Source of the DNA: Spirochaetia bacterium
GTDB lineage: Bacteria > Spirochaetota > Spirochaetia > Treponematales > Treponemataceae
NCBI GenBank assembly: GCA_022768685.1
Contig: JALEPQ010000134.1
Span: 1 to 38,059, forward strand
Direction of reading: 5' to 3'
DNA: 38,059 nucleotides
In this document: positions 20,401 to 29,566 of the stretch, piece after piece
Layout of the letters: every line of letters begins with the position of its first letter
Position numbering within the stretch: position 1 is the stretch's first letter
Notes under the pieces: model-generated
Databases searched by the model: none
Told to the model about the DNA's origin: nothing
The model's input: only the letters and a program-made list of their open reading frames with translations
Translations under genes and position numbers: made by a program

Positions 20401-23400
20401 AGTAGGATTAACATCTGATACAATATGCAGGGCCTTCAATGTAGATAAATCAACTCCAGACTTAAGGGTAAAAGTTGGTGATAAACAACTTTCCGAAGAT
20501 TCTACTAACGCATTCTATGAAGAAATCTCTAATAAGGGAACTGAAAATGAAGCCTTAGTTCTTACTGGAACGGTTTCAGATACAAATGCCCTTTCAAAAC
20601 TTGAAATTTCAGTAGATGGACAGAATCCAGTTTCAATTACACCAAATAAAGGAACTTGGGAATATAATCTTCGTGTAGGACCAGAAGATGGTACCTTACA
20701 AAAGGATGCTTCTATTTCCGTAAATTTAACTGCAACAGATGCAGTTAGTCGCAAAACATCAAAGGATTACATTGTTTATTATGATACAAAAGCTCCAACT
20801 CTTGATGTTTCAAGTCCTGCAGAAAATATTTCTGTAGATGCAGGAGCTTATAAAATTAAGGGTAATGTAGTTGATGATGGATTTGGACTTACAACTCTTG
20901 TTTTTGAATTAAGAGAACGTGGAAAAACTACAGTCCTAAAAGACGAAAATAATAAGGCCATATCAGGAACTTCAACTTATGATGCGACAACAAAGAAGTG
21001 GAGTGGTTCAGGTAATTATCCTCTTACAGTTCGTGGTGGACAGTGGTATTTCTCAGAAACATTCGGAAGCACAACAGAATCTGCAATTCCTTTAGGAACA
21101 AAAGAAGGTTCAATTGATTTATATGTAAAGGCAACAGAAAACAGTGCTGTAACTTCACGTGCAAAAATCACAGAAAAAACAGTACCATTCTATTTTGACA
21201 GTGCACTTCCTGGTGTAAATGAAGATGGAATTCAGGCAAAAGGTAGAACTACAAATACAAACTTTACATTAAAAGGAAAAGTTTGGGATTCAAATGAAGT
21301 CGCAAGCGTAAGCGTAAGCTACGATGAAAATGGCATTACAAAAACTTTAACATCTACAGGTGACTCTCCAAAGGTTACACTAGGTTCTGTTGTAACAGCA
21401 AAAACTGAAGCTACAGGAGCAGCTTGGTCATGTCCATTTGAAATTACTTCTTCACGTATTAACGGAACAAAAGACGGTGAACTTTCTGATGGTACATACA
21501 CCTTTACAATTACAGCAACAGATGCAGCCGGAAAAACAGCAACTGTTCAGCGTACTGTAACTGTAGATACAATAAAACCTGAAATGGGAACTAATGTTGT
21601 AGATGGTTCTCAGGGTACAAAAATAGGTGATAATTACTGGTTTAGTACAAATCAGGTTCCAATTTTAATCAGAGCAGAAGATGATACAAATGGAACTGGA
21701 ATTTCTAAAGTAGAATATTCATTAAGTTCAGACTTTGCTTCATCTGCAGCTTTAGCTACAAGTAGTTTTAAATTATCTGGTGAATCATCTAAAAAAGAAG
21801 GATGGGCAGGAACTGTAACTTGTTCAAGGGAGGGTGCAAATACAATTTATGTTAGAGCTACAGATACAGCAGGAAACAAGATTGAAAAATCTATTACTGC
21901 TTATGTAGATACAAAATCACCTGCATTCACTTGTACAAATTTAAATACCACAATTACAGGGACTCAGGTTTCTACAGAAAGTGAACTGATTGTTAATGGA
22001 ACGACAGATATTACAATTATCCTTTCAGATGTTGCAGATGATGAAACTAGTGGGGAAGGTACTTTTGCTGGTTTATACACGTCTGCTACAGAAAATGCTG
22101 CTGTCCAGATTGTGGAATTAGGTTCTACAAAAGTAGACATTAAGTCAACTTATGATTCAGATAGTGAAAAATATATTCTTACAATTCCAAAAGAACAGCA
22201 GACAAAAGCAAATTCGGGAAGTGTAAAAGTTCAAATAACAGATAGGGTTGGTCATTCTACAACTACAGAAGCATTTAAAATGTCAGTAGATACAAGTGCA
22301 CCAACAATAAAAATTACTTCCCCAACAGCAGGTAAGGAAGTAAATAAAGTAATAACAGTTTCTGGTGAAGCTAGTGATACAAATAAGGTTAGCCTTGTAA
22401 CTGTAACTGCTAAGGGAAATTCAAAGACAAAATCTTATACATTTACCCCTAAAACAGCTGCAGAAGATGTTGAATGGTCAGTTAATATTGATACAACATA
22501 TTTTTATAATGATAAAGAAACAGAAAATTTGGTTCTGTCTGTAACAGCAAAAGATTCTTTGGGCAATGAAACTATAGCAGCAAATGAAGTAACAAGAACA
22601 ATTAAAATCAATCAGAATCTAGATCGCCCTAAAGTTGTAATTTCAAATCTTGATGGTTCTGGAACAACTTTAATGTACGGAAACAGAGCTTCTATTTCTG
22701 GTACTGTTGAAGATGATGATGGAATTGAAAATTTTGCTGTAGTATCGTCTGCAATTACAGATTTTGCTACTGGAACTAAATCAAAATTCCTTGCTGAAAA
22801 TTCAAAACCATATTCGGTGAGTGATGGTTCACAAATTACATTAAATATCCTCAATTCAAAGACAACAGACAGTCAGGATGATATTGATAATTTGTACAAA
22901 ATAACTCCTGCAAGAGATTCTCGTATTTACAAATATTATGTAAAAACTGAGGCTGAAATAGATTATTACGATGTTACAATTTATGAACCTGAAACAGGAA
23001 TCTGGACATTCTATCCGCATGATGCATCTGATGCTAATAAGTCTATCTATTTTGTAATTCAGGATACAGATTCTACTAATGTAACCACTTCAGAAGGCTC
23101 AACAACATATAATTATTTCTATACAACTTCAACTAATCAGCTTTACAATCCTAAAGTGCAGTTTAAATCTGGAACAGTTGGTGATAATAAAACAGTAATT
23201 ACATATCTTTCTGACAGTAAATCTCCAGAATTTGTTTCTGCAAGTATGAACTATAAGGCCACTTCTAGTGCAAAAACAGAAGATGGAACAGAAAGCAATG
23301 TAAATCAATCAACAATTGTTGGTGGAAACAGAAAATTTGTTCAGTTTGTTATTACATGTTCAGATGCTGCTGGAATTTCTAGAATGCAGCTAAAAGTTGT

Positions 23401-26400
23401 AGATTCTACTAATGCAGAAAAACAAAACTTAAAAATTAATACAGACGCTGAAAGAGCTGTTAATGATGGAACACTAATAAATGGAATTTGGACAACTCCA
23501 TACATTGATGTTTCAGATTTTGCAAAAGGTGGTGCCCGTGGAGTTCTGACTTTCTATGATGGAAGTGGGCTTTATAATAATACAACAATTAACTTTACAA
23601 TTGATAATGACGCTCCTTCGTATTCAGGAATTTCTCCGTTGTCAAATGATGAAGTTACAGGTCAGATTACAATAACTGGTAATACAACAGATATTGGTGA
23701 TGCAGGTGTAGTTTCTACAAGATGGATTATTCCAACTTATAAAACATGGACATATACAAAGGATGCAACTGCAACTTACGAAGAAGGTCACTTTGTAAAA
23801 GATGGTGAAAATTATAAGGCTTATACAAACGAAACTACAGGTGATACATATTCAAGAACAGGCGCTACACAGTATACAGATGCAGAGATTAAGGCAATGA
23901 ATGCTTTAGTAAAAGATTCTAGTCCTGTTTATGCTTATGGTCACTATTCGTTAAATTCTTCTGGAAAATATGAGACTGCTATTGGTAAAACAAGCGGAGA
24001 TACATATTCAAGCCAATTAAATGAAATGGATCAGGGCTCAACAGCTACAAGCTGGACAAAAATCTTCACAGAAACAGAAATTAAGTCTTATGATAAAGAT
24101 GATTTATCAAATACTTATGTAGTTTCAAAAGATGAAGCCGCTGGTGATATTTATCTTGTTCCTTTCTACATTGTTTCAGAAGATGCAGTAGGAAATATTT
24201 CGATTAAGAAGCATGTAATCAGACATAATCCTGATGCAAATATTCCTCGTGTAACTTCAATTTCTCCAAATGAAGATGATTATGATGAAATTAAGGATTC
24301 AAATGGAGTTGTAACTGGAAGACAGAATTATGTAACAATGGGTGGTACAATCAAAATAAATGGTACTGCTCAAGATAATGTAAGCATAAGTAAAGTATTC
24401 TTACAGATTGATCCAAATCCAACTTTGACTTCTGGAAAATATGTTCCAAATTTTGACTCTACAGATAAATCAACAGTTGCAGGATACACAAGTACTGGTA
24501 CTTCAAAGGTTTATACAATCACAGATAAATCAAACATTACAGGATTATCTGATGATAAAAAAGATAAGATTGCAGCTGCATGGTGGGGTATTGAAGTAGA
24601 AAAAACAACTTCTTGGAATAAAGAAATTAACAAATATGGTGAACTTAATCCTTCTGAAAATGGTTTAAAATATGTTTGTATTCGTGCATGTGCATTAGAC
24701 AATGAAGGAAATATTGGTGCTTGGTGTTCTCCAATTACAATTGCAATTGATATGGGAACTCCAAAAATTGGTGAACATGGGCAGAGATTGTATAAGTACA
24801 ATTCAACAGGCTTTAATAGTAATAGCCCAGAATTAAATATTGAGGCTCGTATCGAAACTTACTCTGCTGATAAATATTTAAGAGGAAATTGGTACTTTGT
24901 AGTTTCAGTAGAAGATGAAAGTGGAATTAGCGAATGTGAAGTTTACAAAGATGGTGGACTTATAAATACATCAGACTATACTGCAAAATCTGTTGGAACT
25001 GGTGATTCTGGATGGGGTACAAGAAGTGGAAAGTTACTCTATATTCCAGTTGATAATTCTTCAACAACAGTAACTTATACAGTTTATGCAAAAGATGCTG
25101 ATGGAAAAACATCTGAAAAGGATTTTACATTCAATATTGATAATGATGCACCAATTATTTCTTCTGTAAAGGGTAATTCAAAATCATTATTAAGTTCACC
25201 AGACGCAATTTCTAACTCAAATTATAGGTACCAGTTGGAAAGTGCAATTGCAGATAATAATTCTGGATTGGATATGGTTGCTTTCTATTTTGAAAGAGCA
25301 ACAGGAACTACAGATATTGACGGTGTTTATGATGTAATGCTGCCACACAATAATACTCGTGCAAACAGAATTACTGGAGCAGCTTCAAAAACAGTTGTTT
25401 CTGGTGCAACACCAATTACATTCAAGGGATTAGAATTAACTGGGACAACACGTTCTACAGATAAAACTGTAGTTCATGCATCTTTGGTGAATAATGCAAA
25501 TATCAGAACCGGTGGTTTAATTTTCATTGGTGGTATGTATCACCGAATTGATGGTTTTGCAAAGGCTACTGGTACAATTACCTTAGATGAAGCTGTGGCA
25601 GTTTCAGAAACAAATGTATTCTTACCATATGCTCAGGTAATTGATAATGCAGATAAGTGGAACTGGAATGAAACTACTCATGTTTATGATAAAGTAACAG
25701 ATGATGATGATAACATGGTTGAATCTCTTACAGGTACAAAATCTGGAGGATATTCTGCAGAAGCTTCATTTGATTCGTCAAATATTTACGATGGTCCAAT
25801 AAATCTTGTTATTGTAGCATTTGATAAAGCTGGAAATACAAGTGGAAGAATTATAGAAACATCAGTTCAGAATAATAGACCACAAGTTTCGAAAATTTGG
25901 TTAGGTACAGATTTAACCGGTGATGGAAAATATGCAGATTCAGAATTTGAAGAATATGATGTAGGTCATGTAAGCGGAACAACTTCATCAGCTGTAATTA
26001 CAACAGCAGGCTATAAAGAAGTTCGCTATAACGAAGATACACATGCATATTACACAGTAAATTCTTCTCGTGGTGCTTTTACTGTAAAAGATAAACTCGT
26101 AGTAGTACCAGAATTTGTTGGTGGAAACGGAGATATTCAGATGGTATTTAATCCATCTGCAAGTGACACAGAAATAAATAAAACTGAAGAAACTGCTGCA
26201 AACAGAATAAAAACAACAATATTCACTTCTTCTCATGTACCAACAACTACAAGTGGCGTAGATGTAAATGAAACAATTAGAATAGGAACAAAAGCTTATA
26301 TACTTCAGAATAATTCAGAAACTGCAACAACTAAACTTCCTGCTGATTCAGCATCTGCAAAAGTTTCATTTACATTCTGGGATTCAACAGATGGTCTTGA

Positions 26401-29400
26401 ATGTGGTTCAACTTCACAGTGGGCTTATGTAAGAATTACAGACTTAGCTGTAGATTGTGTTGATGACGTAGCTCCAAAAGTAATTATTGACCCATTTAAG
26501 TGGACTGGAAGAGGATTTGATGTGGTAAAGAATAGTGATGGTACTGTAAAAGGCTATAGTCCACTAAATAATCTTTATTATTCGGTAAATAACGCTAACT
26601 GGAAAACAGCTGGTACTGGAGGAACAGAAGCCTCTCCAACAAATTCAGAAGTAAACGGACATATTGAACTTGTAAATGATATTGATACGACTAAAGTTAC
26701 TGCTGATAACTTTGGAACAAACGATCCTAAAGTTTCTGGAAAAATTGTAGTTCGAGGTACAGCTTACGATGATGTACGTCTTGATACACTTTGGGTTTCT
26801 TTTGCAGGAATGACACTGGCAAATAAACTTACAAATACAGTAAGTATTAAAACAGCTGCAAATGCTATGCCGACACTTTCAACAAATGGTGAATATACTG
26901 TTGGAGCAGTTACTTATTACCAGGCTGCAAAATATACAACAGCTTCTTCAACTTGGAGTACAGCAACTGCAACAATTGGAACTGAGGGATGGGAATTTAA
27001 GATTGTAGAAGATGGAGTAAATGATAGTAACAGTTTCTTTAATCAAAAGGGACATCGCGTAACGTGGGAACTTTATCTTGATACTGCAAAAATACCTAAT
27101 GTTGCTCAAAAAGATGTAAAAGTAGCAGTATTAGCAGTAGATGGAAGAGGACAATTACAGTCTAGTACAAGTGTAGAAGGAACAGCTTCCGCTTCAAATG
27201 CAACTAATTACAATGCAGTTTGTGTTCCTTCATATCAGATGGATGTTGTACCTTATATTACAAGTGTGGATACATACATATATGGAAAATTAAAGAGTAG
27301 TATTAGAAGTGCTTACTCAAGAACATCATTAGGAAATTATATAGTTCGTAATAATGAAGAAATTACAATACATGGTTTCAACTTAGGAAGTTCTACAGTT
27401 GATCCTGTAATTACTAATGGTACAAAAGGCTCTGGAAAGAGTACGTATTATGTAAATGGAAATCTAGTTGTTTCAACTGCAAATATGACTTCTGGTAATT
27501 TTGCACTTAAAGTTGGAGTTTCTGGAAGTGAAGTGGATTTATTCAATAATTACAGTAATAACAACGCAAAAGGATCTTTCACAGGAACAATGAATGATTC
27601 TACTAGTTATGACAATAAAAATACTTATGGTTATAACAGAATGCCAAATAATTCAAGTAACAATCTTCTTACAGATGATATTATATTTGACGTATGGCAG
27701 TTCAATAGTGCTGCAGCAAAACCTGTAAGTGGAAAACTTTCAGAACCAGTAATGAGAATTAATCCAAAAGATGGCAGAATTGGTTTTGCATTTGTAAGTG
27801 GTCCGGCAGATTTTTCAATGTCTCAAATGTTTCAGGGACAATCAAATTCATACACAAGATTCCAGCATAACTATGCTACATTCAATAATGTAAGTTTTGT
27901 TTATGATTCAAATGGTATTGCTCATGGTACAACAACTGGTTTGGATACCTATCCAGAAGATACTAATTATAATTACACTTTAGCAGGTAGATTTACTTAC
28001 CAAAACAGCAAATGGGGAACAGGTACTGTTAATAGTATGAATGATAATTATGATGGTACCAATAAAGTCCGTCTTGAAGCTATAGGAATTCCGGGAAATA
28101 ACAACACTGATAATAAAGGTAATATCAGTATTATTGTAAACGGAACTAAACCAATTAGTTATACTATGACAGAAACAAGATTTGCATCTCCAACAATAGC
28201 TACTACTACTCATGGAACAGCAATGAATCAAACATCTGTTTATCTTGCATATTATGATGATATTCAAAAACAGATAAGATTTAGATATGCAACTTTAGGT
28301 GATAGTAAAGGCAATTACAATAATTTTAATGATAATGGTAAAGATAATAAACGCATTGCAATTAGTAATTATAACCCCGACGGAGCTGGAGATAATAATA
28401 ATGCAAAACGTGTATTTGAATCTACTACAAATGTATTTAGTTTAATTGCAGGAAAAGACTGGCAGCAAACTAGAAATTCTGCACAAGATGGCTCAGATAC
28501 AAATTATAAATATACAAGAGTTACTTCTGCTGCTGAAAATAATATATCGCTTGCTGCCGATGGTTATTATCTTGATACTGGTTCTGTTGCTGGTAAATAT
28601 GTTGCAATTGATGCATTAGCTGGTACTGCAAGTAATGGAACTGTTACTTCCTCAAATGCAGCTTCCGGTGATACTGTAGTTGCAGTCTGGTTTGATGGAA
28701 CAAACTGTAATTACTCATATATTGTAAATCCAACTTCAGGAAATGATTTAAATGCTTACAGAACAACAATAGCAGATGGTTATTGGTCAAAACCTAAAGT
28801 GATTTTTAGTGAAGGTGGAGAATACTGTAATGTTAAGTTTGGTCCAGATGGATCAGTTCATATTGCAGCTAATGTTGATGGTGTACTTAAATACGCTTAT
28901 TTAAAAGATCCTGCAGCAATCTCAAGCTATGTTGAATCAACAGATTCTGTTGTTATAGATTCATATTCAAATACAGGTACACAGATTACAATTGATGTTG
29001 GTTATGATAAAACAAGAACAAGTGTAGTTGTCCCATATATTGGATACTATAATGAATCTGCAAAACGAGCTGCCGTAGCTCATCCTGTAATAAAGAGCAC
29101 AACAACAAGTGGAACAACAACTTATTCTGTAAATTATAAAGCTCAGGGTACAAGCGATTCTGTTTATACAGGAAACTGGGAAATTTCTATTGTTCCAACT
29201 GCAAGTGATCTTTCTGATGCATTAAATACAACAGATAAGGTAAGTATTGGATTATGGAAAACAACAACTGGCGTAATAAAGAATTCTACGACAGGGTCAT
29301 CATCAGCTTCTAATACAAGTGGAAACTGTTGGGGTAATGGAACCGCTTATCCTGTATTAGGATATTCAGTTGTTACAACTTCTGGTACCGCAATAGAAAC

Positions 29401-29416
29401 TGCACAGATGAAATAA
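17483..29416 (+). CDS. giant multi-domain Ig-like lipoprotein 3 (~3977 aa)
   Basis: MNNYFKKFNLILCLSLTGLFTFSC lipobox then RIGLG; many FTIDNTPP/NVDKxxP/DTKAPT Ig-like junctions; IPT/TIG-like and propeller-like C-terminal part; start moved from TTG 17471 to ATG 17483. Confidence 0.85.
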   Translation: MNNYFKKFNLILCLSLTGLFTFSCRIGLGASVDTEPPKISIESPAASAVIRDSFALKGNVSDDKGIKSIEAVFTSTDSKGYSRTFTGDVTDESWKCIISDMPDGSFEVTVTATDHSNHTTTASRQFTIDNTPPLVVLQRPSSKATADNSSTDSYGQLLTLEGQAADDNDVDHIDVSIFKDAAQTQLLKTVTLKNVPPTISLDVAQFVDGVENDYSTIYGTTSKIDDTRYFYLSLKVYDGAKRYPVDGERSADDDNGNATTSYYLYSDLSGSVLSNYKVTDVYHMLSGFYSDSNVSNSVKQQLESVSIKESRFSLNPENSPTYTVTGRSWLTVEKDSEGNISPTEGLDKITKDYYLTNDTAQLVVEVSPGLDGSSILPETIGVYLLKTNNVGEPENNAEKIWIVKPETAWGDYPAETAPLWSDRKSMSGSSYKFSSEKNISASEYGLKINACYRIYVVGKDNAGNQLNNTDTKFCGFYLASSGATMSYKLMEQEDYVTTQGTKNKVNTILKIRPTDKNKFYAYRMFSSSIPRTISKDMFYDNGKLITGVTELEIEGIPDSYEGADSSSYSAIYYDNDIPLEYVDDNDKSTVKKYLMYLILDYKLGGSEETDVNLQNTYDSYLAVKIDDIKPTTTIKQPVASYKDDTKYIDDTSFDFRLESKDSDSGIEKLEYVITKSSTAPADGDAAWISTDDYTGGVYDFSRNLIEGENSLAEGKWYLYAKSTDAVGLVSDTVSTWFNVDKAAPALTVSDLTEDSKNLLNQTITIDGNNKYLTITGTIDDSNALHGTESLVIKVDDVNKVSTKIDVANDHTATAQEPWTYTKSTKTWTYKLPVGDVPGTLKENSDVKLEVIAKDIVNRKVSREFTLYYDTHKPIASISSPDTDYSETQFISADKFDFKIDASDSTGSGIKTISYVFSRSSTKEGISETWVDDNSYISGDKYITKELVSGNGTPENAAQLTEGKWYLYVKATDKVGLTSDTICRAFNVDKSTPDLRVKVGDKQLSEDSTNAFYEEISNKGTENEALVLTGTVSDTNALSKLEISVDGQNPVSITPNKGTWEYNLRVGPEDGTLQKDASISVNLTATDAVSRKTSKDYIVYYDTKAPTLDVSSPAENISVDAGAYKIKGNVVDDGFGLTTLVFELRERGKTTVLKDENNKAISGTSTYDATTKKWSGSGNYPLTVRGGQWYFSETFGSTTESAIPLGTKEGSIDLYVKATENSAVTSRAKITEKTVPFYFDSALPGVNEDGIQAKGRTTNTNFTLKGKVWDSNEVASVSVSYDENGITKTLTSTGDSPKVTLGSVVTAKTEATGAAWSCPFEITSSRINGTKDGELSDGTYTFTITATDAAGKTATVQRTVTVDTIKPEMGTNVVDGSQGTKIGDNYWFSTNQVPILIRAEDDTNGTGISKVEYSLSSDFASSAALATSSFKLSGESSKKEGWAGTVTCSREGANTIYVRATDTAGNKIEKSITAYVDTKSPAFTCTNLNTTITGTQVSTESELIVNGTTDITIILSDVADDETSGEGTFAGLYTSATENAAVQIVELGSTKVDIKSTYDSDSEKYILTIPKEQQTKANSGSVKVQITDRVGHSTTTEAFKMSVDTSAPTIKITSPTAGKEVNKVITVSGEASDTNKVSLVTVTAKGNSKTKSYTFTPKTAAEDVEWSVNIDTTYFYNDKETENLVLSVTAKDSLGNETIAANEVTRTIKINQNLDRPKVVISNLDGSGTTLMYGNRASISGTVEDDDGIENFAVVSSAITDFATGTKSKFLAENSKPYSVSDGSQITLNILNSKTTDSQDDIDNLYKITPARDSRIYKYYVKTEAEIDYYDVTIYEPETGIWTFYPHDASDANKSIYFVIQDTDSTNVTTSEGSTTYNYFYTTSTNQLYNPKVQFKSGTVGDNKTVITYLSDSKSPEFVSASMNYKATSSAKTEDGTESNVNQSTIVGGNRKFVQFVITCSDAAGISRMQLKVVDSTNAEKQNLKINTDAERAVNDGTLINGIWTTPYIDVSDFAKGGARGVLTFYDGSGLYNNTTINFTIDNDAPSYSGISPLSNDEVTGQITITGNTTDIGDAGVVSTRWIIPTYKTWTYTKDATATYEEGHFVKDGENYKAYTNETTGDTYSRTGATQYTDAEIKAMNALVKDSSPVYAYGHYSLNSSGKYETAIGKTSGDTYSSQLNEMDQGSTATSWTKIFTETEIKSYDKDDLSNTYVVSKDEAAGDIYLVPFYIVSEDAVGNISIKKHVIRHNPDANIPRVTSISPNEDDYDEIKDSNGVVTGRQNYVTMGGTIKINGTAQDNVSISKVFLQIDPNPTLTSGKYVPNFDSTDKSTVAGYTSTGTSKVYTITDKSNITGLSDDKKDKIAAAWWGIEVEKTTSWNKEINKYGELNPSENGLKYVCIRACALDNEGNIGAWCSPITIAIDMGTPKIGEHGQRLYKYNSTGFNSNSPELNIEARIETYSADKYLRGNWYFVVSVEDESGISECEVYKDGGLINTSDYTAKSVGTGDSGWGTRSGKLLYIPVDNSSTTVTYTVYAKDADGKTSEKDFTFNIDNDAPIISSVKGNSKSLLSSPDAISNSNYRYQLESAIADNNSGLDMVAFYFERATGTTDIDGVYDVMLPHNNTRANRITGAASKTVVSGATPITFKGLELTGTTRSTDKTVVHASLVNNANIRTGGLIFIGGMYHRIDGFAKATGTITLDEAVAVSETNVFLPYAQVIDNADKWNWNETTHVYDKVTDDDDNMVESLTGTKSGGYSAEASFDSSNIYDGPINLVIVAFDKAGNTSGRIIETSVQNNRPQVSKIWLGTDLTGDGKYADSEFEEYDVGHVSGTTSSAVITTAGYKEVRYNEDTHAYYTVNSSRGAFTVKDKLVVVPEFVGGNGDIQMVFNPSASDTEINKTEETAANRIKTTIFTSSHVPTTTSGVDVNETIRIGTKAYILQNNSETATTKLPADSASAKVSFTFWDSTDGLECGSTSQWAYVRITDLAVDCVDDVAPKVIIDPFKWTGRGFDVVKNSDGTVKGYSPLNNLYYSVNNANWKTAGTGGTEASPTNSEVNGHIELVNDIDTTKVTADNFGTNDPKVSGKIVVRGTAYDDVRLDTLWVSFAGMTLANKLTNTVSIKTAANAMPTLSTNGEYTVGAVTYYQAAKYTTASSTWSTATATIGTEGWEFKIVEDGVNDSNSFFNQKGHRVTWELYLDTAKIPNVAQKDVKVAVLAVDGRGQLQSSTSVEGTASASNATNYNAVCVPSYQMDVVPYITSVDTYIYGKLKSSIRSAYSRTSLGNYIVRNNEEITIHGFNLGSSTVDPVITNGTKGSGKSTYYVNGNLVVSTANMTSGNFALKVGVSGSEVDLFNNYSNNNAKGSFTGTMNDSTSYDNKNTYGYNRMPNNSSNNLLTDDIIFDVWQFNSAAAKPVSGKLSEPVMRINPKDGRIGFAFVSGPADFSMSQMFQGQSNSYTRFQHNYATFNNVSFVYDSNGIAHGTTTGLDTYPEDTNYNYTLAGRFTYQNSKWGTGTVNSMNDNYDGTNKVRLEAIGIPGNNNTDNKGNISIIVNGTKPISYTMTETRFASPTIATTTHGTAMNQTSVYLAYYDDIQKQIRFRYATLGDSKGNYNNFNDNGKDNKRIAISNYNPDGAGDNNNAKRVFESTTNVFSLIAGKDWQQTRNSAQDGSDTNYKYTRVTSAAENNISLAADGYYLDTGSVAGKYVAIDALAGTASNGTVTSSNAASGDTVVAVWFDGTNCNYSYIVNPTSGNDLNAYRTTIADGYWSKPKVIFSEGGEYCNVKFGPDGSVHIAANVDGVLKYAYLKDPAAISSYVESTDSVVIDSYSNTGTQITIDVGYDKTRTSVVVPYIGYYNESAKRAAVAHPVIKSTTTSGTTTYSVNYKAQGTSDSVYTGNWEISIVPTASDLSDALNTTDKVSIGLWKTTTGVIKNSTTGSSSASNTSGNCWGNGTAYPVLGYSVVTTSGTAIETAQMK

Positions 29417-29439
29417 AGTTATTCACACTCATTCCCCCA

Positions 29440-29481
29440 GGGACAGTCCTCTTCCCAAGAGTCTGTCCCCTTTTTTTTTTT
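29440..29481 (+). terminator. Rho-independent terminator after lipoprotein 3
   Basis: gggacag-tc-ctctt-ccc-aagag-t-ctgtccc followed by about 11 T. Confidence 0.9.
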
Positions 29482-29566
29482 ACGCAGGATTATTTTGCTG
29501 CTTAGAATTATCATCATCTCTTCCCGATTGTCGATAATTTTGTTAAATTTATAGTCGGGGTTAGAA

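Noticed and set aside
7564-28267. Many small ORFs antisense or in other frames inside the giant lipoprotein genes
   Set aside because: Long AT-rich Thr/Ser/Asn-rich genes readily create shadow ORFs; none has an SD or domain
6511-29416. Giant proteins as contact-dependent inhibition or polymorphic toxins
   Set aside because: They are lipoproteins with sandwich domains throughout; no toxin tip, immunity gene or TpsB partner was seen
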